Virus record (IMG/VR): IMGVR_UViG_3300042935_000525
Span: 1 to 31,410 of that record
Reading direction: 5' to 3' (one strand)
Source: a virus
DNA length: 31,410 nucleotides
Position numbers and translations under genes: made by a program. Below, one piece after another: positions 6,022-16,930 of the stretch (positions within the stretch are counted from its first letter, which is position 1; every line of letters starts with the position of its first letter). Below the pieces are notes generated by a model. That model ran no database searches. It was not told the DNA's origin and saw only the letters and a list, made by a program, of their open reading frames with translations.

Positions 6022-6365
6022 TGGCTTTAAGTCCAGACCAATTTCCATCAACCTTTTACCATGGTTCAAAATCTCCAGATATGGCAGTTGGTTCGTTTAT
6101 TGTACCTGCACCTCCAACACGAAATCGCTATCACGAAACATGGGCAACTGATAATCCTGATGCGGCACATGCAGAAGCATCAATAAACAGTGAAAATAAA
6201 CATTTAGAAAGTCCTGTAAGAATATGGGAAGTAAAACCTATGCGAGGTGGTCAGGATCTCTACGGTCCAACATCTAGTGAACGCCATCCCACTGCAAGAA
6301 ATTACGCATCTCGTCATGGTTGGCGTGTTGTTAGGGAACACCAAGATCAGGGAGGCGCACAATGA
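6021..6365 (+). CDS. Arr-like ADP-ribosyltransferase, short and divergent
   Basis: The protein has 114 residues. The start MALSPDQFPSTFYHGSKS joins the tag to an Arr-type first strand with the catalytic-type His14 (Y-H-G). HETWATDNPDAAHAEA (about residues 38-53) takes the place of the Arr Y-x-A-T-x-x-x-x-A segment, with Trp for Tyr. VRIWEVKPM (about 66-74) corresponds to the V-E-P strand, but no clear Asp follows it at the third catalytic position. It is about 20 residues shorter than usual and may be inactive or altered in chemistry. The TAATG junction upstream and 4-base overlap downstream put it in an operon with another ART and a ParB-like gene. Confidence 0.68.
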   Translation: MALSPDQFPSTFYHGSKSPDMAVGSFIVPAPPTRNRYHETWATDNPDAAHAEASINSENKHLESPVRIWEVKPMRGGQDLYGPTSSERHPTARNYASRHGWRVVREHQDQGGAQ

Positions 6366-6730
6366 CTAAAAGGAAGCACGTCCTTAACGAAGCCCAACTG
6401 GCTATGTTCATTCCTGCACATAAGTTGATGGATATGATCCCACTAGATCAGCCAGAAACGGATAAGCCACAAAAATACAAAGATCTTCCTCAAGTAACTT
6501 CTCGTAAAGTACAAGAAGCAAAAACTGAAGGTTTATACAACGAAATTAAGAGTGAAGGTGTACAAGACCCAATCACAATAGGTCAACACCCTTTCCGTGT
6601 TCGTGGTCGTACTTACGACTACTTTCCTGGAGCCGACTATAAAGGCCCTGTCATTGAAGATGGTCACCACCGCATTGCGGTTGCCAATGACATCAACCCC
6701 AACGCAGAAATCCCTGTTCAATACGACTAG
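6362..6730 (+). CDS. ParB/sulfiredoxin-like fold protein, paralogue
   Basis: The protein has 122 residues and is clearly related to the gene at 355: LNEAQLAMFIPAHKLM compared with LNHEQLRMFVPAKELM near the N-terminus, and DGHHRIAVANDINPNAEIPVQYD compared with NGNHRVVAANDINPDMEVPVRYS at the C-terminus. The G-x-H-R motif of ParB-like folds is at about residues 100-103, preceded by YNEIKSEGVQDPITI, the usual helix-strand. Thus one ParB-like gene occurs in each half of the effector region, each near ART genes. Whether it is a nuclease, NTPase or regulator is unknown. Its TAG stop is part of the -10 box of the next gene. Confidence 0.75.
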   Translation: MTKRKHVLNEAQLAMFIPAHKLMDMIPLDQPETDKPQKYKDLPQVTSRKVQEAKTEGLYNEIKSEGVQDPITIGQHPFRVRGRTYDYFPGADYKGPVIEDGHHRIAVANDINPNAEIPVQYD

Positions 6731-6733
6731 ACT
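6728..6733 (+). promoter_or_regulatory. leaderless -10 box TAGACT
   Basis: TAGACT, six bases (tttgtt), then the ATG at 6740. The first three bases are the stop codon of the ParB-like gene, so coding end and promoter are merged. Confidence 0.6.
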
Positions 6734-6739
6734 TTTGTT

Positions 6740-6913
6740 ATGCCAACATATGCTTATAAATGCGGTAATGACCACCGTCATGAAGAAACCCGTAGTATCT
6801 ATGACGAACAACAAGTAATCAATTGTCCAGACTGCGGTGAGCAGTTACGCCCCGTCTACTTCTCCCCAGCAGTCAATCTGGTCGGTCGTGGATTTTATTC
6901 CAACGGAGGATGA
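6740..6913 (+). CDS. FmdB-family zinc-ribbon protein
   Basis: The protein has 57 residues. It begins MPTYAYKCGNDHRHEETRSI, the typical start of the FmdB/CxxC_CxxC_SSSS zinc-ribbon family (MPTYEYxCxxCxHxFE). A second metal pair follows, NCPDCGEQLRPVYF (Cys29 and Cys32), and it ends GRGFYSNGG like the family's G-x-G-F-Y end. In this copy the first knuckle is C-x4-H-x-H instead of C-x2-C-x-H, so His may replace Cys as ligand. The family's role is not firmly known; regulatory or metal-binding functions have been suggested. Leaderless start behind TAGACT. It is followed by a GGAGG-led membrane protein gene. Confidence 0.85.
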   Translation: MPTYAYKCGNDHRHEETRSIYDEQQVINCPDCGEQLRPVYFSPAVNLVGRGFYSNGG

Positions 6914-6916
6914 ATC

Positions 6917-7126
6917 ATGACCAAATCGGTTATACTTAAACCCCTTATGACTACATTTATCATTGCCGCCATTATCATATTCGCTATTCGTTCATTTCAC
7001 CGTTTGGTTATGCGCTCTGTGGAATCTTATGACTATGTTCCGCACCCTCCCGCAGAAGACCCACATCAAGACACTTACGCATACCTTGGTACCCACACGG
7101 ACTTCAAGAGGCGTCATAAAGTCTGA
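6917..7126 (+). CDS. small single-pass membrane protein
   Basis: The protein has 69 residues. A hydrophobic helix spans about residues 9-25 (LMTTFIIAAIIIFAI), followed by a basic flank (RSFHRLVMR) and a polar, acidic tail rich in Pro, Asp and His. This predicts one membrane pass, with the tail orientation set by the RSFHR positive charges (probably cytoplasmic). A good ribosome-binding site GGAGG (6905-6909) lies seven bases before the ATG, overlapping the end of the FmdB gene. It could affect host membrane functions such as superinfection exclusion, but there is no direct evidence. Confidence 0.7.
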   Translation: MTKSVILKPLMTTFIIAAIIIFAIRSFHRLVMRSVESYDYVPHPPAEDPHQDTYAYLGTHTDFKRRHKV

Positions 7127-7137
7127 CCGTCTGTAAG

Positions 7138-7165
7138 TTAGTTGTTTTTAAACTAATCTTTATTT
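7138..7165. terminator. possible bidirectional terminator
   Basis: Inverted repeat TTAGTT (7138-7143) and AACTAA (7151-7156) with a 7-base loop, followed on the + strand by TCTTTATTTTT. It lies between two convergent genes, and the stop codon of the reverse-strand gene is inside the stem. The stem is short and AT-rich, so termination may be weak. Confidence 0.4.
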
Positions 7166-7728
7166 TTAAACCTAAAGGCTAGTTGCCAATCGTCAATACC
7201 AATCGTGTGCCAAATCAAATCTGGAACGTACTTATCTTTCCATGAGTTGTTTTTAGGTATCTCATGGATAACATTTTCTATATCTACAAACTTTAAGTCT
7301 CTAAGTAACGTCTCTACACGCTTCTCATGAGCATTCCAATGATGTGGTGCGTTATCCCACCATGGGTTATCTCCGATATCGTCTGGCTTCATATGTTGGT
7401 GCTCCAACACCGCCTCAACTAACCACCATGGTATTTTTCCTTCATGCCACAACTTGATGGACTTGTAAGCATCAGGACAAACAATGAGCATTGGAGCGCC
7501 TGGTTTAGCCACACGAGACATATCTTTAAGGAATGCAGGAACCTCTGCCCACGCAATATGTTCTAAAACATGACTCATCAGTACAGCGTCAAAGGTGTTT
7601 TCTTCAAACGGGTATGGTTCACCTGGCTTAAGAAGCACGTCGGGGCGTGTCTCCTCATTTTGCCAAACGTCAGTATTTACCCAACCAGCGGCATAATGGG
7701 TGCCGCACCCTGCATTTAAGAGTTTCAT
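7153..7728 (-). CDS. class I SAM-dependent methyltransferase
   Basis: The protein has 191 residues and is one of only two reverse-strand genes called here. It begins MKLLNAGCGTHYAAGWVNTD, the SAM-binding motif I (N-x-G-C-G-x-x), with the following acidic residue in VNTDVW. Motif II and post-II follow as FDAVLMSHVLEHI (about residues 46-58) and RVAKPGAPMLIVCPD (about 72-86), typical of the Methyltransf_11/23 group that modifies small molecules, sugars or proteins. Relatives are common in phage and surface-glycan gene sets. Its start at 7728 shares a single -10 region with the divergent gene at 7746. The substrate is unknown. Confidence 0.82.
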   Translation of the reverse strand: MKLLNAGCGTHYAAGWVNTDVWQNEETRPDVLLKPGEPYPFEENTFDAVLMSHVLEHIAWAEVPAFLKDMSRVAKPGAPMLIVCPDAYKSIKLWHEGKIPWWLVEAVLEHQHMKPDDIGDNPWWDNAPHHWNAHEKRVETLLRDLKFVDIENVIHEIPKNNSWKDKYVPDLIWHTIGIDDWQLAFRFKNKD

Positions 7729-7733
7729 TGATG

Positions 7734-7740
7734 TAAACTA
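7734..7740. promoter_or_regulatory. bidirectional leaderless promoter TAAACTA
   Basis: On the + strand TAAACT (7734-7739) is followed by six bases and GTG 7746. On the - strand TAGTTT (7740-7735) is followed by six bases and ATG 7728. The two -10 boxes overlap by five bases and each has the exact leaderless spacing. Confidence 0.55.
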
Positions 7741-7745
7741 TACAT

Positions 7746-7904
7746 GTGATTGTTACTTACCCGATTCATACCCCTGGAATGCAGGATGCCATTGATCAAG
7801 CAATGCGTCTCGCCAAGGCTCATGGCTACAAATCGTCTGTTTTATTAAACATTCGGTCTGTAGGAGTAGGTGCATGGGAAGTAAAACTTCAAGTACTGAA
7901 GTAG
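7746..7904 (+). CDS. 52-residue protein, function unknown
   Basis: The GTG start is chosen because it lies exactly six bases after TAAACT. The product reads MIVTYPIHTPGMQDAIDQAM then RLAKAHGYKSSVLLNIRSVG and a final strand GAWEVKLQVLK. The pattern beta-alpha-beta-beta with alternating hydrophobic residues looks like a real compact fold, and codon use is like that of neighbours. No domain is recognised. It is divergent from the methyltransferase and 20 bases upstream of the gene at 7925, with which it may share a transcript. A small regulator or subunit is possible. Confidence 0.6.
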   Translation: MIVTYPIHTPGMQDAIDQAMRLAKAHGYKSSVLLNIRSVGVGAWEVKLQVLK

Positions 7905-7924
7905 AACTTGGATTAAAATAGATC

Positions 7925-8686
7925 ATGGCAAAAAAGAAACCCCAACAAGAACAATTGCCATTGGACTATGGTCCAGGTGGGGACACTTTGCGGTATGGTA
8001 CGCCCGTACAAGAATTGTCTGATGTTGCTAGTCATTTTGCTTCCCGTATAGGTCGCACCCACAACCCAGACCAATTTGCCAACATCCGTGCAGGGGAGTC
8101 ACACTACACATCTGCACTGGCTGTACGCCCTGCATATGCATCTCCAAAACCTTTAACTCGCCCAATGCGCCGCAGTTATGATGCCCTAACTAACATTATT
8201 AATGAGCAATACACACATTTGACTACCCCTAAAGAACAAGGTGGTGCAGGTCTTACTGTTGAAGTAACCCATGAAAACCCCTACGAGCACCCACGAGAGA
8301 TGCACGAGGACATTGCTAAAAACCGCAGACTGCGTGTTTTATCCACTGAATCAACAGGTGGTCATAGTTTATGGACAAATGAACAGAATGATAAATTCCG
8401 TGCTGTACATGACGCTCTTGGTCACCTTGCTATCGGTCGTGATTTCTCACGGCATGGTGAAGAAGCCGCCTATGAGAGCCATGCGACAACAATGCCAAAG
8501 CAAGCACATCGTGCCCTTGCCGCTGAGACTCGTGCTCAGAATGCTTACATGATCCATGATCCTAATAAAGATTTCCCGCCTAATGCCGCAATTAACGTCC
8601 CATCATGGATGACGAGCACCAAAGGTATCCCTAAGCCTAAAAAAAGTAAACAAGCACGTAGCGAACAACCAGAACTACCTTTCTAG
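7925..8686 (+). CDS. phage protein with HDxxGH and HGEEAAY motifs
   Basis: The protein has 253 residues. A conserved-looking core spans about residues 158-208: KFRAVHDALGHLAIGRDFSR, then HGEEAAYESH, then AAETRAQNAYM. I recall this combination (VHDxxGH, HGEE, TExRxQN) from other phage proteins of unknown function. Three His and several Glu in these blocks could form a metal site. The spacing of HDxxGH loosely recalls the iron-binding HExxGH of aromatic amino acid hydroxylases, but this is only a resemblance. The ends carry QEQLPLDY and QPELPF. NPDQF, like the effector tag, occurs at about residues 47-51. A TAAAAT box five bases before the ATG may give a leaderless message. Confidence 0.75.
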   Translation: MAKKKPQQEQLPLDYGPGGDTLRYGTPVQELSDVASHFASRIGRTHNPDQFANIRAGESHYTSALAVRPAYASPKPLTRPMRRSYDALTNIINEQYTHLTTPKEQGGAGLTVEVTHENPYEHPREMHEDIAKNRRLRVLSTESTGGHSLWTNEQNDKFRAVHDALGHLAIGRDFSRHGEEAAYESHATTMPKQAHRALAAETRAQNAYMIHDPNKDFPPNAAINVPSWMTSTKGIPKPKKSKQARSEQPELPF

Positions 8687-8705
8687 TACATCGTTAATTT
8701 TCATG

Positions 8706-8711
8706 TACAAT
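8706..8711 (+). promoter_or_regulatory. possible -10 box TACAAT for a structured leader
   Basis: TACAAT lies 68 bases before the small open frame at 8779. A transcript starting near 8718 would begin with the hairpin at 8731-8760. No clear -35 is seen. Without this, the 146-base gap from 8687 to 8832 has no explanation. Confidence 0.35.
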
Positions 8712-8730
8712 GTATTACCGAGACTCAACG

Positions 8731-8765
8731 AGGACGGGTTGCCTGCGGGCGGCCCGTCTTTCGTG
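8731..8765 (+). terminator. GC-rich hairpin, terminator or leader structure
   Basis: GACGGG near 8733 pairs with CCCGTC near 8753-8758, with an inner GCC/GGC stem, followed by TTTCGTGTTT. This is the most GC-rich stretch of its surroundings. It could end transcription from the gene at 7925, or act as an attenuator in front of the tail-fibre block, since transcription could continue to the 14-codon frame at 8779. Confidence 0.5.
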
Positions 8766-8778
8766 TTTAAGGAGTCAC

Positions 8779-8823
8779 ATGAGTAAAAGTGTCTTTATAA
8801 AAAACAACGACTCCGTAGAGTAA
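8779..8823 (+). CDS. 14-codon open frame, possible leader peptide
   Basis: ATG at 8779 follows AAGGAG (a good ribosome-binding site) and reads MSKSVFIKNNDSVE before TAA. The stop codon is the first three bases of the TAAACT box of the next gene. Position after a hairpin and before the tail operon suggests a leader peptide or a remnant. The strong ribosome site is the only real support. Confidence 0.35.
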   Translation: MSKSVFIKNNDSVE

Positions 8824-8826
8824 ACT
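8821..8826 (+). promoter_or_regulatory. leaderless -10 box TAAACT
   Basis: TAAACT, six bases (tattac), then ATG 8833. It would drive the tail protein block that begins at 8833. Confidence 0.65.
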
Positions 8827-8832
8827 TATTAC

Positions 8833-11726
<2,894 letters not shown>

Positions 11727-11727
<1 letters not shown>

Positions 11728-12086
11728 TGGCACATTACGCTTTTCTATACAACAACATCGTTACCGAAGTGATTGTTGGTATTGATGAAACGGAACTTAT
11801 TGAAGGTTTGCCACCAGAGCAATGGTATGGCAATTTCAGGAAACAGCCTTGTGTTCGCACCTCATACAACGGCAACATTCGCAAACAGTACGCAGGCATT
11901 GGCTACACTTACAATGCGGATTCCGATGTTTTTATTAGTCCGCAACCATATCCATCGTGGTCTTTAGATGAAAATTATGATTGGCAACCTCCGACACCAA
12001 TGCCAGAAGACGGTATAGGCTATGACTGGGATGAACTGAGCCTATCTTGGCAAGCCTCAATGGTTGAAGAAACAGAGAGTGAGTAA
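11727..12086 (+). CDS. phage tail-associated protein ([13 protein letters not shown] type)
   Basis: The protein has 119 residues, with start at ATG 11727 overlapping the previous stop. It has the pattern [18 protein letters not shown], then [20 protein letters not shown], then [20 protein letters not shown], which I recognise as a small protein common next to fibre genes in marine and freshwater phages. Its function has not been established to my knowledge; fibre assembly or attachment is likely from position. A decayed copy of its central motif lies at 18881-19036. The C-terminus is acidic (MVEETESE). Confidence 0.8.
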
Positions 12087-12091
12087 ATAAC

Positions 12092-14671
<2,580 letters not shown>

Positions 14672-14680
14672 GGAGCAATC

Positions 14681-15040
14681 ATGGCAATTGGTAAAGTTTT
14701 ATTGAGCGGTTCAACACAGGGTCAGCCCATTACGGTTGTTGCAACTGCGTCTACGGGTACAACTATTCATGCAACAGGAACTTCATCTTCAATCATTGAT
14801 GAGGTTTGGCTTTATGCAAACAACACTTCAACTTCACCTGTATTGTTGACGGTTCAATTTGGTGGAACTGGTGCAGTGCAACACGCCAAACCAATCACTC
14901 TTTCACCACAGTCGGGTGACGTTTTGATTGTTGCTGGTTTGCCGTTGACGGGTACAGGTGCAGCAGCGAACACCGTTTATGCTTTTGCTGGAACCGCATC
15001 AGTTATTACGATTTCGGGTTATATAAATAGGATTTCGTAA
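14681..15040 (+). CDS. small beta-rich virion-type protein, copy 1
   Basis: The protein has 119 residues. The pattern KVLLSGSTQGQPITVVATAS, then IDEVWLYANNTSTSPVLLTV, then ISGYINRIS is shared with the protein at 20753 (TLSGSVDGKPTAVAATAT, HEIWLYAVNT, IHGYINQIA). The fold looks all-beta. Relatives of this kind are common near tail-fibre genes in aquatic phages and are probably structural. AAGGAG six bases upstream is a good ribosome-binding site. It overlaps the next Gly-rich gene by one base. The exact role is unknown. Confidence 0.78.
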   Translation: MAIGKVLLSGSTQGQPITVVATASTGTTIHATGTSSSIIDEVWLYANNTSTSPVLLTVQFGGTGAVQHAKPITLSPQSGDVLIVAGLPLTGTGAAANTVYAFAGTASVITISGYINRIS

Positions 15041-15948
15041 TGGCAAGCCCGTTAGCCAGAGGTCAAGCAAGTGGTGGGGTTTCTAATGGGTTGCAGGGTA
15101 CTAACTACACTCCGTTTGCAGATACATCTTTTTTTACTCCGCATGGTTTGCGTTTGCAACAAACCATTCAGTCAAGTGGTGCGGTGACTATTCCTGCTGG
15201 AATACTTTGGGTGTACGCAATCGTTATCGGGGGCGGTGGCGGCGGAAGATACGACCCCGTTGCTGGAGGCGGTGGCGGTGGTGGTGGAGTCGCTTATGGT
15301 TGGACTCTTGCCCAATCAAGTTGCATCGTTGGTGCTGGTGGTGCTGCTGTTTCTGGTGGATATTCAAGATATGGACACATAATCGCAGGTGGTGGAGGTA
15401 CTGTAAGCACTGGTGGTGTTTTGGGTGGTGCGGCAGGTGGTGTAACCGATGAAGGGAATGGTCTTTCTGGCTCCACAAACTACTTTGGGCAACCAGGAGG
15501 TGGTGGCAATGTTAATGGTGGTTTTGGAAGTTTTGGTGTTTCTGGCGGCAGCGGTGGTGGTCAATTTACAATAACCCTAAGTGCTGTTAACGCAGGAAAC
15601 TCTGGCGGAGGTGGTTCACCGTCAAGGTCTGAGAGGACTTCAGGCGTAACTGCTGGCAACGGAGGAAGTGCATTTTTCACTGGTGGTGGCGGTGGTTCAG
15701 CACGAGCAACTAGCAGTATTACGGTTACTGCTGGTAATGGCGGTTCAACATTTACTTTCTCTGGTGGTACTGGTGCAACACGGGCAACTCTTGGACAGGC
15801 TCCTAGTGGCGGAGGTGCAGGATTTCTTGGTGCTGGGTCCAATGGTTCAGGAACCACGGGCGGTGCTGGTGGTGCTGGAGGCGGCGGTGGCGGTGCAGGA
15901 AACACGGGTGGAACTGGTGGAGCAGGCTGTGTCCTGCTTTACTACTAA
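15040..15948 (+). CDS. glycine-rich fibre tip protein
   Basis: The protein has 302 residues. The first 40 residues (MASPLARGQASGGVSNGLQG) are low-complexity, then HGLRLQQTIQSSGAVTIP leads into the beta strand ILWVYAIVIGGGGGGRYDP and long Gly-rich runs up to the end GGAGCVLLYY. It matches the genes at 16004 and 16931 in this junction sequence and in its last residues, so these three are tandem duplicates. In the first two, stretches such as TLAQSSCIVGAGG are almost identical in DNA. A receptor-binding or adhesin role is inferred. It shares TAATG with the preceding gene. Confidence 0.82.
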   Translation: MASPLARGQASGGVSNGLQGTNYTPFADTSFFTPHGLRLQQTIQSSGAVTIPAGILWVYAIVIGGGGGGRYDPVAGGGGGGGGVAYGWTLAQSSCIVGAGGAAVSGGYSRYGHIIAGGGGTVSTGGVLGGAAGGVTDEGNGLSGSTNYFGQPGGGGNVNGGFGSFGVSGGSGGGQFTITLSAVNAGNSGGGGSPSRSERTSGVTAGNGGSAFFTGGGGGSARATSSITVTAGNGGSTFTFSGGTGATRATLGQAPSGGGAGFLGAGSNGSGTTGGAGGAGGGGGGAGNTGGTGGAGCVLLYY

Positions 15949-15957
15949 AGAGAAATT

Positions 15958-16011
15958 ATGAAAACAAGTATCCATCAAAACTTACTGTATAGTGATACTC
16001 CATATGCGTAG
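15958..16011 (+). pseudogene. 17-codon remnant of a Gly-rich fibre N-terminus
   Basis: An open frame after AGAGAAATT reads MKTSIHQNLLYSDTPYA and then stops. It matches the first 17 residues of the gene at 16931 (MGVNIYQNSQFSDTPFG) at several positions, including the Q-N-x-x-x-S-D-T-P core. It therefore looks like the N-terminus of a paralogue, cut off when the gene at 16004 acquired a different beginning. Its last bases overlap that gene's start. Confidence 0.5.
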
Positions 16012-16921
16012 TCATCGCCGTGGGCAGCCTGGTTCTGAAGTTTCATCATGGATGCCTTCTTCAAGTGGAGTCACTGATGTTGCAGACTCATCTATTTTTG
16101 CACCACATGGTTTGCGTTTGCAGCAAACGATTCAGTCAAGTGGTGCAGTAACTGTTCCAACCAATGTAACTTGGGTGTATGTAATCGTTATCGGTGGTGG
16201 TGGTTCTGGTAGACAGGATTCAGTGATGTGTGGTGGTGGTGGTGGTGGTGGTGTTGCTTGGGGTTGGACTCTTGCCCAATCAAGTTGCATCGTTGGTGCA
16301 GGTGGTAGTACTGGTGCTTCAGGTGGATATACAAGATATGGACACATTATTGCTGGTGGTGGTGGTGCTGGTATTGGTATTGCTGGATTGCTTGGTGGTG
16401 CAGCAGGTGGAACTCTGGACAACAATAATGGTACTAATGGTTCAATAAACTTTTATGGACAACCAGCAGGTACGGGGAATACGCAAACGGTTGTTGGTAC
16501 TGCTGGTGTTAGTGGTGGTGGTGGTGCAGGGAATCCGTCAGCCAATTTTATTGCGCTATTGAGTGCGCCATCAGCAGTTATTTCTGGTGGTGGTGGTTCG
16601 GGTACAAGTCAATCGTCAGGGAATGTTGGTGGTAACGGTGCGTCAGCATATTTTACTGCTGGTGGTGGAGGAAATGCAGTAGGTACTTCTGCTGCAACTG
16701 GTGGGAATGGTGGTTCAACATCTACTTTTTCTGGTGGTACTGGTGCAACACGGGTAACTGGTGGACAGGCTGCTAGTGGTGGTGGTGCAGGGTTTCTTGG
16801 TGCAGGTTCAAACGCACCAGCCACAACCACAGGAGGTAATGGTGGTGCTGGTGGTGGTGGTGCTGGTGGAGGAAATACTGCTGGTACGGGTGGTGCAGGC
16901 TGTGTCCTGCTTTATTACTAA
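16004..16921 (+). CDS. glycine-rich fibre tip protein, paralogue
   Basis: The protein has 305 residues from the ATG at 16004 (a GTG at 15992 would add four). It begins MRSHRRGQPGSEVSSWMPSS, unlike its relatives, and from about residue 34 it follows them closely: HGLRLQQTIQSSGAVTVP, VYVIVIGGGGSGRQD, then Gly-rich runs ending GGAGCVLLYY. A TATAGT box ten bases upstream could give a short leader. The different N-terminus and the remnant at 15958 indicate that the gene was rebuilt by recombination. Probably a tail-fibre tip or adhesin. Confidence 0.8.
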   Translation: MRSHRRGQPGSEVSSWMPSSSGVTDVADSSIFAPHGLRLQQTIQSSGAVTVPTNVTWVYVIVIGGGGSGRQDSVMCGGGGGGGVAWGWTLAQSSCIVGAGGSTGASGGYTRYGHIIAGGGGAGIGIAGLLGGAAGGTLDNNNGTNGSINFYGQPAGTGNTQTVVGTAGVSGGGGAGNPSANFIALLSAPSAVISGGGGSGTSQSSGNVGGNGASAYFTAGGGGNAVGTSAATGGNGGSTSTFSGGTGATRVTGGQAASGGGAGFLGAGSNAPATTTGGNGGAGGGGAGGGNTAGTGGAGCVLLYY

Positions 16922-16930
16922 GGAGAAACT

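Noticed and set aside
15207-15452. Alternative forward and reverse frames in the glycine-rich genes (Arg/Trp-rich or Pro-rich).
   Set aside because: They are frame shadows of GGT/GGC runs. Only the Gly-rich frame joins to conserved N- and C-terminal segments.
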